DNA from: Myxococcales bacterium
GTDB lineage: Bacteria > Myxococcota_A > Polyangia > Polyangiales > Polyangiaceae
Assembly: GCA_016191785.1 (NCBI GenBank)
Contig: JACPVJ010000184.1
Location: 1-64,000 of the forward strand
Direction of reading: 5' to 3'
Length of the DNA: 64,000 nucleotides
Under the pieces are notes generated by a model. That model had not been told where the DNA came from and made no database searches. It saw only the letters and a list, made by a program, of their open reading frames with translations. Every line of letters starts with the position of its first letter. The stretch's first letter is position 1. Positions 48,212-56,075 of this stretch are shown one piece after another. The translations under genes and the position numbers were made by a program.

Positions 48212-49024
48212 TCAGGGGAAATTCGTCGGGTAGTTGGCGTGGCAGACCTTGCACTTTGCCGGGTCCACCTGCTTGCGGAGGGCGAAGCCGGAGGTGTTGC
48301 CCCAGCCGCCCGGGTTCACCTCGGTCGCGGTGTGGCAACCGGAGACGCAGTCGAGCATCGCGTGGGTCTTGACCACGTGATAGGTGACGAGCGGCGGAGT
48401 CGCTGCGCTCGTTGTCTTGAAACCCTGCATGTCGGTGTGGCAGACCTTGCAGTTGGCTGCCTTGGAGATGGGCACGCCGCCCTTGTGGATGGCAGTCAGG
48501 TTGACGGTGCCCGGATCCCAACGAAGGACGCGTACCTTGGCAGTCGCGAGCTCTCCCGATTTGACCACCGCCACCTCTTGCGGCGAGTCCTCGAGCTGGG
48601 TGTCGAGCGCCACGGTGTCGGTGCCGACCGTCACGCCAGCCGCGGTCGCCCAGACCTTGTAGACGCCAGGCGGAACGGTGAGGGTGAGCTCGCCGAACTT
48701 GTCCGTTTGGCCGCCCCCCGCGTTCGGGTCCAAGCTGACCTCCGCTTTCTCGAGCGGAGCCTTGGTCTCGCGGTCGATCACCTTGATCAAGAGGGAGGTC
48801 ACTCCGGCGTCCGGGTCGACACCGCCTTCACCAGGCGGACCCGCTTCTCCAGGCGGCCCGCCTTCGCCGGGCGGCCCCGCCTCGCCGGGGGGGCCGGGCG
48901 TGCCTGAGTCGCCGTTCTTGCCGGCAGGGCCCTTCGCGCCGGGGTCGCCCTCACATCCGCATCCAAATACCGCCGCGCCCGAGAGCAGCGTGAGCAGGCC
49001 GAGTAGCTCGACGTGTCGCCTCAT
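48212..49024 (-). CDS. Three-haem lipoprotein with collagen-like segment
   Basis: A 270-residue lipoprotein (MRRHVELLGLLTLLSGAAVF; Cys near 22-24). Residues 27-67 are Gly-X-Y collagen-like (GPPGEAGPPGEGGPPGEAG). A beta-rich carboxypeptidase-regulatory-like domain follows (LIKVIDRETKAPLEKAEVSL, DKFGELTLTVPPGVYKVWA). The C-terminus carries haem sites CKVCH (192-196), CVSGCH (226-231, a CX3CH variant) and CKVCH (258-262). It should feed or receive electrons for the molybdoenzyme whose gene follows after 16 bases. First gene of the operon and directly preceded by a sigma54-type promoter (49059-49074). Confidence 0.85.
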   Translation of the reverse strand: MRRHVELLGLLTLLSGAAVFGCGCEGDPGAKGPAGKNGDSGTPGPPGEAGPPGEGGPPGEAGPPGEGGVDPDAGVTSLLIKVIDRETKAPLEKAEVSLDPNAGGGQTDKFGELTLTVPPGVYKVWATAAGVTVGTDTVALDTQLEDSPQEVAVVKSGELATAKVRVLRWDPGTVNLTAIHKGGVPISKAANCKVCHTDMQGFKTTSAATPPLVTYHVVKTHAMLDCVSGCHTATEVNPGGWGNTSGFALRKQVDPAKCKVCHANYPTNFP

Positions 49025-49058
49025 GATGTTACTCCGTTCACCGGGACGTGTGCGCGAA

Positions 49059-49074
49059 TGCACCGCGCATGCCA
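49059..49074 (-). promoter_or_regulatory. Sigma54 (-24/-12) promoter of the molybdoenzyme operon
   Basis: TGGCATGCGCGGTGCA on the minus strand keeps the invariant GG and GC twelve bases apart and agrees with the TGGCACG-N4-TTGCA consensus at most positions. A start site near 49048 leaves a leader of about 24 bases with GGAG placed seven bases before ATG 49024. Its position, directly downstream of an NtrC-type regulator gene, supports it. Confidence 0.75.
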
Positions 49075-49115
49075 GAGCAAGTTCCGCGACTATTTCGCGG
49101 CGCGCTCGCGTGGAC

Positions 49116-49166
49116 GCGTTACGAGCCTCGGACGCTCGTCACCTGCGCGTTACCTGGGCGTAACGC
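49116..49166. promoter_or_regulatory. Palindromic upstream activator sites
   Basis: GCGTTAC (49147-49153), six bases and GTAACGC (49160-49166) form a perfect 7-base inverted repeat. A second, imperfect copy has GCGTTACGAG (49116-49125) and CTCGTCAC (49135-49142). They lie about 70-120 bases upstream of the predicted start, the usual place for enhancer sites bound by a sigma54 activator dimer. Confidence 0.6.
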
Positions 49167-49193
49167 GAGCTCGGTCGAAGGACTCTGCCGCTC

Positions 49194-50528
49194 TCAGCGC
49201 TGCTCGCGCCGCTTGAGCTTCTCCCAGAGCGTCTTGCGGCTGATGCCCAGCAGGTCCGCCGCTTCGGCCTTGCGACCGCCGGTCTGGGCCAGCGCAGCGT
49301 CGATGCGCCGGTCTTCCTCGGCCTGCAGGGAGTCCGAGAGCGAACCGTTCGCGCTCGCGGGTGCTCCGATCGGCAACCCCAGCGCGACAGGCTCGATGGC
49401 GTGGGCAGTGGTCATGGCGACCGCGCGAGCGACGACGTTGGCGAGCTCACGCACGTTTCCAGGCCATTGGTGGCCTTTCAGTGCGTTGCGGGCAGCGCCG
49501 GTCAGCATTTTTTCCGGCTTGCCGGCGTCCTGCGTCTCGCGCCGGAGAAAGTGATCGGCAAGGAGCTGCACGTCCTCGCCGCGCTCGCGGAGCGGCGCGA
49601 CGCGGATGGGGAGGACCGCCAGGCGATAGTACAGGTCCTCGCGAAACCGACCCTCCGCCACGCGTCGGAGCAGATCGACCTTGCTGGCGGCGACCACGCG
49701 CACGTCGACCCGAACGGGCCCGGCCGCGCCGAGGCGCTGCACTTCCTTCTCCTGAATGGCGCGCAGGAGCTTCGCTTGGAGCGCCATCGGGATCTCGTCG
49801 ATCTCGTCGAGGAAGAGAATGCCCCCGTGAGAGAGCTCGAAGTGCCCTCTTCGCTGGCGGTCGGCGCCGGTGAATGCGCCGCGCTCGGTGCCGTAGAGCT
49901 CCGACTCGAACAGGGCCTCCGGAATGGACGCGCAGTTCAACTTCACGAGCGGCCCCTGAGCGCGCGGGCCCGACGCGTGGATGGCGTTCGCCACCAGCTC
50001 CTTGCCCGTGCCCGTCTCGCCTGTGATCAGGATGGTCGAGGCACCATCGGCGACCGCTCGGATCACTCGAAATAGCTCCTGCATCGGCGGCGAATCGCCG
50101 ACCATGCCGCAGCACACGGGGCCCGGGGACGAGAGCGTGAGGCTGCCAGCCCGGGCCTGCCGCACGCGCAGGTAGCCGTTGACGGTCTCGAGCAGCAGGG
50201 TGGTCTCGAATGGCTTGGTCAGGAAGTCGCGGGCCCCGAGCTTCATGGCCTCGACCGCCGCGGGGACGTCGCCGTGGGCCGTGATCATCACCACGTCTGT
50301 GCTGGCGCCTCGCCGGCCGAGCTCGCGCAAGAGCTCGATTCCGCTCAGGTCCGGCAAGCGCAGGTCCAGGACCGCAACCTCGAAGTGTCTCCGCGAAATG
50401 AGCGCGAGGGCCTCGGCGCCCGACGCCGCCGTCGCGACGTCGAGCCCAGCTTCCTCGAGCGCATCCCCGAGCGCGATGCGGATCAGGGGCTCGTCGTCCA
50501 CGAGCAGCACAGCGGGCAGATTCGTCAC
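49194..50528 (-). CDS. NtrC-type sigma54-dependent response regulator
   Basis: A 444-residue regulator. Receiver domain 1-120 with phospho-acceptor Asp55 (VLDLRLPD), AAA+ domain with Walker A GETGTGKE (170-177) and the sigma54-contacting GAFTGA (217-222), then a C-terminal Fis-type helix-turn-helix (RKAEAADLLGISRKTLWEKL). It overlaps the kinase gene by four bases. The sigma54 promoter and palindromes lie directly downstream of its stop, in front of the molybdoenzyme operon, so this is the obvious target. Confidence 0.96.
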   Translation of the reverse strand: MTNLPAVLLVDDEPLIRIALGDALEEAGLDVATAASGAEALALISRRHFEVAVLDLRLPDLSGIELLRELGRRGASTDVVMITAHGDVPAAVEAMKLGARDFLTKPFETTLLLETVNGYLRVRQARAGSLTLSSPGPVCCGMVGDSPPMQELFRVIRAVADGASTILITGETGTGKELVANAIHASGPRAQGPLVKLNCASIPEALFESELYGTERGAFTGADRQRRGHFELSHGGILFLDEIDEIPMALQAKLLRAIQEKEVQRLGAAGPVRVDVRVVAASKVDLLRRVAEGRFREDLYYRLAVLPIRVAPLRERGEDVQLLADHFLRRETQDAGKPEKMLTGAARNALKGHQWPGNVRELANVVARAVAMTTAHAIEPVALGLPIGAPASANGSLSDSLQAEEDRRIDAALAQTGGRKAEAADLLGISRKTLWEKLKRREQR

Positions 50529-51970
50529 TCGGGCTCCGTCGGGCCTTCGATACCCCCCAGCCCCGAGAGCGGCAAGAGGACCTCGAACGCGGCCCCCTCG
50601 CCCGGCGTCGACTCGACCTGGATCGTTCCCCCGTGGCGCTCGACGATCCCCATGCTGACCGAGAGCCCGAGGCCCGAGCCCGAGCTCCCGGCCTTGGTCG
50701 TGAAGAACGGGTCGAAGATCCTACCCAGCGACTCCGGAGCGATGCCGACGCCTTCGTCTTGCACAGTGACGACTACGAGCTCCCCACGCTGCTCGATGCC
50801 CACACGGAGCTCGCCCCCCTCCGGCATGGCGTCGATGGCGTTCAGCACCAGGTTGAGGAACACCTGCTCGATGGCGTGGGCGTCCGCGCGAACCAGAGGC
50901 AGACTCGGCGCGTCGTCGAACACGAGTCGGACCGCACTCTTCTCGAACGATGGCGCCAGGAGCTCGAGCACGCGTGCGAGCAGGACACCCAGATCCACGT
51001 CCGCCGGCTGGAGCTCGTGCTGCTTCGAGTACTCGAGCAGCTGTCGGACCACCCGTTGCGCGCGAACGACACCGTCCGTGACGAGGTCGTAGTACTTCCG
51101 GCGCTTGGCCTCGTCCCGGTCGTTCTTCTGCAGCGACTCCACGCAGTGGACGACTCCCGACAGCGGGTTGTTGATCTCGTGCGCAACCCCGGAGGCCAGT
51201 CGCCCAACGGCCCAGAGCTTCTCCGACTGGGCCAGGCGCTGAAAGGTCTTTTCGCGCTCGGCGCGGGCGGCGTCCAGCCGTTCGGCCATGGCGTCGAACG
51301 CGTTCGAGAGGCGGCCGATCTCGTCGCCGCTCACGTCCGCCACTCGCGCCCGAAGGTTGCCCTTGCCGACCGCCTCCGCGGCGTCGGAGAGGCGCCGCAG
51401 GCGCCGGAGCACGCGCGAGGACAGGGCCAGCGTCACCGCGACGCCCGTGAGCACGACGCCCACACCGATCAGCGACAGCCGCATCAAGAGGTCGCGCGAG
51501 AGCGCCGTGGCGCGGCCGGTAGAGATCCCGACGTGCACGTGGCCGGCGAGGCCGCCCACGACCGGCGCCATCACGTCGTGGACCTCGCGCTCGCCGATCC
51601 GAACGACGAGGGAGGGGCGTTCGGCCCTGGGCGTCGTGTGAGCCAGCAGCAAGTCGGAGGGGAATCCTTCCTTGAACGTGTGAGCGAGCACCCGGTGGTC
51701 TTCAGCGATGGCGAACGCGTATTCCACGTCGGGTTGGGTCGTGACCACGTCCTGCATCAGGCGCTCGGCCGCGAAGCGTTGTCCGGTGAGGAGATCGTCC
51801 ACCGTCATCGCCGCGATCTGTTGAGCCAACGCGGCACCTCGGGCGTCGGCCTGCGCGCTGATGGCGGAGCTGACAGCGTTGAAGACGATGGTGACCGTCA
51901 CCGGCGCGAACAGCGCGAGTGGGACCAGCAGCGTGAGCAGGATCCGTGGTCGCAGCCCCAGGGACTTCAC
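50525..51970 (-). CDS. Sensor histidine kinase with periplasmic domain
   Basis: A 481-residue kinase: TM1 (LLTLLVPLALFAPVTVTIVF), a periplasmic region of about 120 residues (VEYAFAIAEDHRVLAHTFKE, MAPVVGGLAGHVHVGISTG), TM2 (LIGVGVVLTGVAVTLAL), a HAMP domain (RVADVSGDEIGRLSNAFDAM), H-box GVAHEINNPLSG and a C-terminal ATPase domain (NAIDAMPEGG, DEGVGIAP, FFTTKAGSSGSGLGLSVSMG). It should phosphorylate the adjacent NtrC-type regulator. Overlap with the binding-protein gene (ATGA) couples all three genes. Confidence 0.94.
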   Translation of the reverse strand: MKSLGLRPRILLTLLVPLALFAPVTVTIVFNAVSSAISAQADARGAALAQQIAAMTVDDLLTGQRFAAERLMQDVVTTQPDVEYAFAIAEDHRVLAHTFKEGFPSDLLLAHTTPRAERPSLVVRIGEREVHDVMAPVVGGLAGHVHVGISTGRATALSRDLLMRLSLIGVGVVLTGVAVTLALSSRVLRRLRRLSDAAEAVGKGNLRARVADVSGDEIGRLSNAFDAMAERLDAARAEREKTFQRLAQSEKLWAVGRLASGVAHEINNPLSGVVHCVESLQKNDRDEAKRRKYYDLVTDGVVRAQRVVRQLLEYSKQHELQPADVDLGVLLARVLELLAPSFEKSAVRLVFDDAPSLPLVRADAHAIEQVFLNLVLNAIDAMPEGGELRVGIEQRGELVVVTVQDEGVGIAPESLGRIFDPFFTTKAGSSGSGLGLSVSMGIVERHGGTIQVESTPGEGAAFEVLLPLSGLGGIEGPTEPE

Positions 51971-52908
51971 GGCGTGGCCGCTCCGGCGTCCGACCCGAGC
52001 ACCACGCGTTGCATCGGTGCGATGCTGGCGTAGGCCTTCGGGTCGCCCGGCGCGAAGCGGTCGAAGCCGAGGGCAGCCAACGCCGCCTGGCCGTCGGCGT
52101 GCTCGTTCGCCTTCAGCAAGACGCTGCGCAAGAGACCCCTGACCGGCGCGTCGAGGGCGCGCCGGGCCACGAACGGAGGGATCCCGAACTCGGGTGAGCG
52201 ATGCAACACGCGCAACCCCTCGACGCGCGCAGGGTCCGACTTCGCCAGCCGCTCGTAGATCAAGCTGTCGACCCCCGCGCCGCGCACGCGACCGCTCGCG
52301 ACCAGGTCGATGGACCCCGTGTGCGAGTGCGAGTAGACGACCTCGGCGAAGGGCTGGCTCGCCTCACCCGCTGTCTGGCGCGCGAACCACTCCGGATAGA
52401 TCCGCCCAGACAGCGAGAGCGGGTCCACGTACGCGAACTTGTCCTTGGCCAGGTCTCGGATCTCGCGGGCCGGGTCCGTCGCGCGAACGAGGATTTGCGA
52501 GGCGTAGGTCGACTTTCCGCTGACGACGGGGACGGCGAGGATTTCGACTTCGTCGCCGAGGGCGAGGTATGCGCCGGTGCACACGAAGCCGAAGTCTGCG
52601 TCTCCTCGCTCGAGCAAGGTGTTGGTCTCGGCGTAGCCGCGGCGCTGGAGCACCTCGATGCGATGTCCCGTCCGCGCCTCCAGGTAGTCTGCGAGGTGTC
52701 GAAACTCGCGCGCCGTTTCGCGTGGCGAGAGCATGGTCCCGACCGCCAGACGAAGCGTCGAACGATGTTGGCTCGGCTCGGGCTCACCGCGTCGAGTCAG
52801 ATCGACCTGAACGTCGGCCCGACGCTCGGAACAGGCCAGGAGAAGGCAGGCGCTGGCGCCGAGCGCCAACAGGCGCCGTCGAGAACAGAGGGGCGGGCGA
52901 ACTGCCAT
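51967..52908 (-). CDS. PhnD-like periplasmic binding lipoprotein (sensor)
   Basis: A 313-residue protein of the phosphate/phosphonate-type (PhnD/AioX-like) binding family. The N-terminus has an Arg pair and a lipobox (SRRRLLALG, LLLACSE; Cys26), so a Tat- or Sec-lipoprotein anchored in the envelope. Conserved blocks: LRLAVGTMLSPRETAREFRH, YLEARTGHRIEVLQRRGYAE, DFGFVCTGAYLALG, PEWFAR and VVYSHSHTGSIDLVASGRVR. No transporter genes are adjacent; the kinase and regulator are, which is the AioX/ArxX-type arrangement where the binding protein senses the substrate for the kinase. Ligand unknown. Confidence 0.87.
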   Translation of the reverse strand: MAVRPPLCSRRRLLALGASACLLLACSERRADVQVDLTRRGEPEPSQHRSTLRLAVGTMLSPRETAREFRHLADYLEARTGHRIEVLQRRGYAETNTLLERGDADFGFVCTGAYLALGDEVEILAVPVVSGKSTYASQILVRATDPAREIRDLAKDKFAYVDPLSLSGRIYPEWFARQTAGEASQPFAEVVYSHSHTGSIDLVASGRVRGAGVDSLIYERLAKSDPARVEGLRVLHRSPEFGIPPFVARRALDAPVRGLLRSVLLKANEHADGQAALAALGFDRFAPGDPKAYASIAPMQRVVLGSDAGAATP

Positions 52909-52926
52909 GGCCGGGGCGGGTGAGTC

Positions 52927-53700
52927 TCACTCCGCCGGGTCGAGCGGGTCGAAGGCGGCGGCCTCGCCGCGCACGACCTGGTCCGAGGTCCGGCCGAAAC
53001 GCCGCTCTTTGCGGGAGAAGAGCTCGACCGACTCGAGCAGGGTGGTCGGCTTGAAGTCGGGCCACATGATCGGCAAAAAGACCAGCTCGGCGTACGCCGC
53101 TTCGTACAGCAAGAAGTCCGACAGTCGGCTCTCGCCGCCGGTGCGGATCAGCAAGTCCACGTCGGGCAGGGTGCGGGTGGTCATCTCGCGGTGGAAGAAG
53201 CTCTCGTCGATCTCTTCGGGGAGCACGAGCCCTGCGCGGGCCCGCACGGCCAGCGCCCGAGCCGCCTCGACGATGTCTTGTCGGCCGCCGTAGGACAGCG
53301 CGAGCGTCAGGGTCATCTTCTCGCCGTCGGCGGTGTAGCGGATCAGATCTTCGACCGCGTGGCGGGTGCCGGTCGGCAGGTCTTCGAGCGCGCCGATCAC
53401 GTTCACGCGAATGCCCAGCGAGCGCAGCTCGGAGCGCTCTTTCTTGGCGAAGTCGACCAAGAGCCGCATCAGCGCTTCGACCTCGCCCCGCGGGCGAGCC
53501 CAGTTCGCGACGCTGAAGGCGTACAGCGTCAGGTACTCGACCCCGATGCGAGCTGCCGTCTCGACCGCGTCGCGCACCGCGCGCGCGCCCTCGGCGTGGC
53601 CTTCGACCCGCGCGAGCCCGCGCTCGCGAGCCCATCGGCCGTTGCCGTCCATGATGATTGCGACGTGACGCGGGACCCTGACTCTTTCGTTCTCAGACAC
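52927..53700 (-). CDS. uppS: Isoprenyl diphosphate synthase (undecaprenyl diphosphate synthase)
   Basis: A 257-residue cis-prenyltransferase that lengthens farnesyl diphosphate to the lipid carrier used for cell-wall synthesis. Family motifs: HVAIIMDGNGRWARERGLAR at the active site (Asp), EYLTLYAFSVANWARP, LALSYGGRQDIVEAARAL and DLLIRTGGESRLSDFLLYEA plus EAAYAELVFLPIMWPDF. Cytosolic. GTG start 53700 (VSENERVRVPRHVAIIMDG). It ends 18 bases before the PhnD-like gene, which could be read from the same transcript, though their roles differ. cdsA/dxr, often next to uppS, are not present here. Confidence 0.97.
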   Translation of the reverse strand: MSENERVRVPRHVAIIMDGNGRWARERGLARVEGHAEGARAVRDAVETAARIGVEYLTLYAFSVANWARPRGEVEALMRLLVDFAKKERSELRSLGIRVNVIGALEDLPTGTRHAVEDLIRYTADGEKMTLTLALSYGGRQDIVEAARALAVRARAGLVLPEEIDESFFHREMTTRTLPDVDLLIRTGGESRLSDFLLYEAAYAELVFLPIMWPDFKPTTLLESVELFSRKERRFGRTSDQVVRGEAAAFDPLDPAE

Positions 53701-53845
53701 GATTATCCGTTTCCGTTCCCGAAGCCCGGCAGGCCGACCTTCATGGGTGCAAGGTGGCAGACAAAAGCGCGGGCTCTCGGGGCCCTGTGTGGAGGTTTGA
53801 TGGAATCGCCCGGCGGGCTTCGATAAGCCCTGAGATTCCAGCTGG

Positions 53846-55333
53846 TTACCCGGCTTCTTCGGGTGCGTCGTGGCGCGGCCGCGAGCGCCGTTCCAAGGCG
53901 TCGCGCGCCTCGCCGGCCGCCTCTTTCAGCTGCTCGCTGGCGCGCCGGCGCGCCGGCGGGAAGACCAACCGGAACACCACGCGCGGGGGGCCCGCCGCGG
54001 TGAGCTCGGCCCGCCCGCCGTGCGCTTCGGCGACGGCGCGCACGATCGAAAGCCCCAGGCCGGTGCCGCCCTTGTCCGAGCGGGTGGTCACGAAGCGTCG
54101 AAACAGCCGCTCGCGCACGTGCTTGGGAACCGCGCCGTCGTTCGCGACCTCGAGCACCACGCCGTCCTCGTCACGTCGCAGCGTGAGACGGATGCCGTCT
54201 CCGTTGGTCGCGTGGATCGTCGCGTTCTCGAGGAGGTTGCTCACCGCGCGCACGAGCCAAGTCTCGTCGCCCCGGATGCGTGTGTCGCCTTCCGCGACGA
54301 TGGCGATGCCGCTCGCGTTGTCGCCCAGGGCGTCGACCGCCACCCTCGCGGCATCGGCGAGGTCCACGGTCTCCAAGTCCTCGGCGCCTCGGGCCTCGAT
54401 CCGGGCCAGACTGAGCAGATCTCCGAGCAAGCGCTCGATCCGCTCGGTCGACTCGCGGATGCGCGTGACGAAACGGCGCGCCTCTTCCGGCTCGTCGATG
54501 GCGCCCTCTTCCAGCACCTCGGCGCTGGCTCGGATGGCCGCCACCGGGTTCTTCAGCTCGTGAGAGAGATCGGCGGCGAACGCCTCGACGAAGGGGCGGC
54601 CTTGCAGCTGTCGTCGCATCGAGTCGATGGACCGGTTCAGGCGGGTGACCTCGCGACCTGCCGGCTCGAGCGGCGCAGCGACGGGCTCACCGGCGCTCAC
54701 CTTTTCGGCGAAGGTGCTCAGGTTCTCGATGGGCCGTGCGATGGCGCGCCCGATCAGCGCTGCGGCCGCGGCCGCCACCGCCCCGAGCACCAGGCTGATC
54801 ACCAGCACCGTCGGCGCGAAGTCCTCGAGCAAGCGCCGCATCACCACCGTCGGTTTCACCACCCGCGCAGCGCCCGCCACCTGCCCCTGACTCACGATCG
54901 GCGAGTCCACGCTGACCGTCCCCGCCTCGCCCTTCTTGCTGGGGGCCCCCCGGGGGAAGAGCATGCGGCCGTCGCGGTCGAGGAGCTCGAACGAGAGCTC
55001 GGCGCCGCGCTCGCGCTCGGTCTCGAGCCGCACCGCGATCTCTTCGATCCGCAGCTTGCCGCGGTCCATCTCGGCGCCGAAGATCCCCGCCACCACGGCG
55101 CTCTCGTCGAGCGCGGCCTGGTTGGCCAAGCGCACGGCCCGCGCCTCGATGCGGTCGATCACCATGATGCCCAGGCCGAAGGCGAAGGCGCCGACGATCA
55201 GCGCCAGGGCCACGAACACCTGCATGCGGATCGAAAGGCCGCGGGTGCGGGTGGCGAGCAGGCGAGCGACGACGAACGCCGCGAACAGGATCAAGCCGAT
55301 GGCGGCGGCGGCGACGACGATCAGGCGTGTCAC
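53846..55333 (-). CDS. Sensor histidine kinase (OmpR-system partner)
   Basis: A 495-residue kinase with two N-terminal membrane helices (LIVVAAAAIGLILFAAFVVA, ALALIVGAFAFGLGIMV), an extracytoplasmic region, a further helix (VLVISLVLGAVAAAAAALIG), a HAMP-like stretch (RPIENLSTFAEKVSAGEPVA), H-box FAADLSHELKNPVAAIRASA and ATPase blocks (ENATIHATNG, GGTGLGLSIVRAVAEAHGG). The layout of sensor domain and H-box resembles CreC-type kinases. Overlaps the response-regulator gene by four bases. The signal it senses is unknown. The 145 bases after it hold nothing recognised. Confidence 0.92.
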   Translation of the reverse strand: MTRLIVVAAAAIGLILFAAFVVARLLATRTRGLSIRMQVFVALALIVGAFAFGLGIMVIDRIEARAVRLANQAALDESAVVAGIFGAEMDRGKLRIEEIAVRLETERERGAELSFELLDRDGRMLFPRGAPSKKGEAGTVSVDSPIVSQGQVAGAARVVKPTVVMRRLLEDFAPTVLVISLVLGAVAAAAAALIGRAIARPIENLSTFAEKVSAGEPVAAPLEPAGREVTRLNRSIDSMRRQLQGRPFVEAFAADLSHELKNPVAAIRASAEVLEEGAIDEPEEARRFVTRIRESTERIERLLGDLLSLARIEARGAEDLETVDLADAARVAVDALGDNASGIAIVAEGDTRIRGDETWLVRAVSNLLENATIHATNGDGIRLTLRRDEDGVVLEVANDGAVPKHVRERLFRRFVTTRSDKGGTGLGLSIVRAVAEAHGGRAELTAAGPPRVVFRLVFPPARRRASEQLKEAAGEARDALERRSRPRHDAPEEAG

Positions 55334-56031
55334 GGCTTCTCGCCGGAGGGTCGTGGCTGATCGGCGACGCGATAGCCGACGCCGCGCACGGTCTCGATCA
55401 GCCCCGGGTCGCCCCCCGAGTCGGCGACCTTCTTGCGCAGGCTCTTGACGTGGGAGTCGATGGTTCGATCCGTGATCGCGAAGCCGTCCCCCCAGACCTT
55501 GTCGATGATCTGCGCGCGCGTGTAGACACGGCCCGGGCTCTCGAGCAGGCTCGACAAGAGATCGAACTCGACGCGGGTGAGCTCGAGGGCCCTGCCGTCG
55601 ACCTGCGCGCGGCGTGTGGATTCGTCCACGCTGAGCGGGCTCAGATCGCTGGCGGCCGGCGAGCTTCGGCCCGGCCCGGCCCGGCGCAGCACCGCGCGCA
55701 CCCGGGCCACGACTTCGCGGGGCGAAAACGGCTTCATCACGTAGTCGTCTGCGCCCGTCTCGAGGGCGGCCACACGATCGGCCTCACCATCTCGGCTCGA
55801 GAGCACGATGATTGGCGTGAGCTTGCCCGCGCGCCGCCAGGCGCCGATCAGATCGAAGCCGCTGCCGTCCGGCAGCATCAGATCGAGGACGATCAGGTCC
55901 GCCTCGCCGGCGGTGGTGGCCGCCGCGCAGGTGCCGGCAGTCTCGACCGTGAAGCCGTCGCGTCGCAACGCGTAGGCGACCGACTCCGCGATGGCGGGCT
56001 CGTCCTCGACGACCAGGATCTTCTGCGCCAT
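55330..56031 (-). CDS. OmpR/PhoB-type response regulator
   Basis: A 233-residue regulator. Receiver 1-115 with Asp50 (LIVLDLMLPDGSGFDLIG) and Lys in DDYVMKPFSPREVVARVRAV; winged-helix C-terminal domain (LELTRVEFDLLSSLLESPGR, VYTRAQIIDKVWGDGFAITD, SHVKSLRKKVADSGGDPGLI, ETVRGVGYR). ATG 56031 gives MAQKILVVED. It controls genes by DNA binding after phosphorylation by the coupled kinase; targets are not visible here. Confidence 0.95.
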   Translation of the reverse strand: MAQKILVVEDEPAIAESVAYALRRDGFTVETAGTCAAATTAGEADLIVLDLMLPDGSGFDLIGAWRRAGKLTPIIVLSSRDGEADRVAALETGADDYVMKPFSPREVVARVRAVLRRAGPGRSSPAASDLSPLSVDESTRRAQVDGRALELTRVEFDLLSSLLESPGRVYTRAQIIDKVWGDGFAITDRTIDSHVKSLRKKVADSGGDPGLIETVRGVGYRVADQPRPSGEKP

Positions 56032-56075
56032 TCCGAGCTGACGGTAGCACCGTCCGGCGGCGCGCACAGGCCGTG

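Noticed and set aside
51967-52908. PhnD-like gene as part of a phosphonate uptake system
   Set aside because: No permease or ATPase gene is adjacent; instead a kinase and a sigma54 regulator overlap it, favouring a sensor role.
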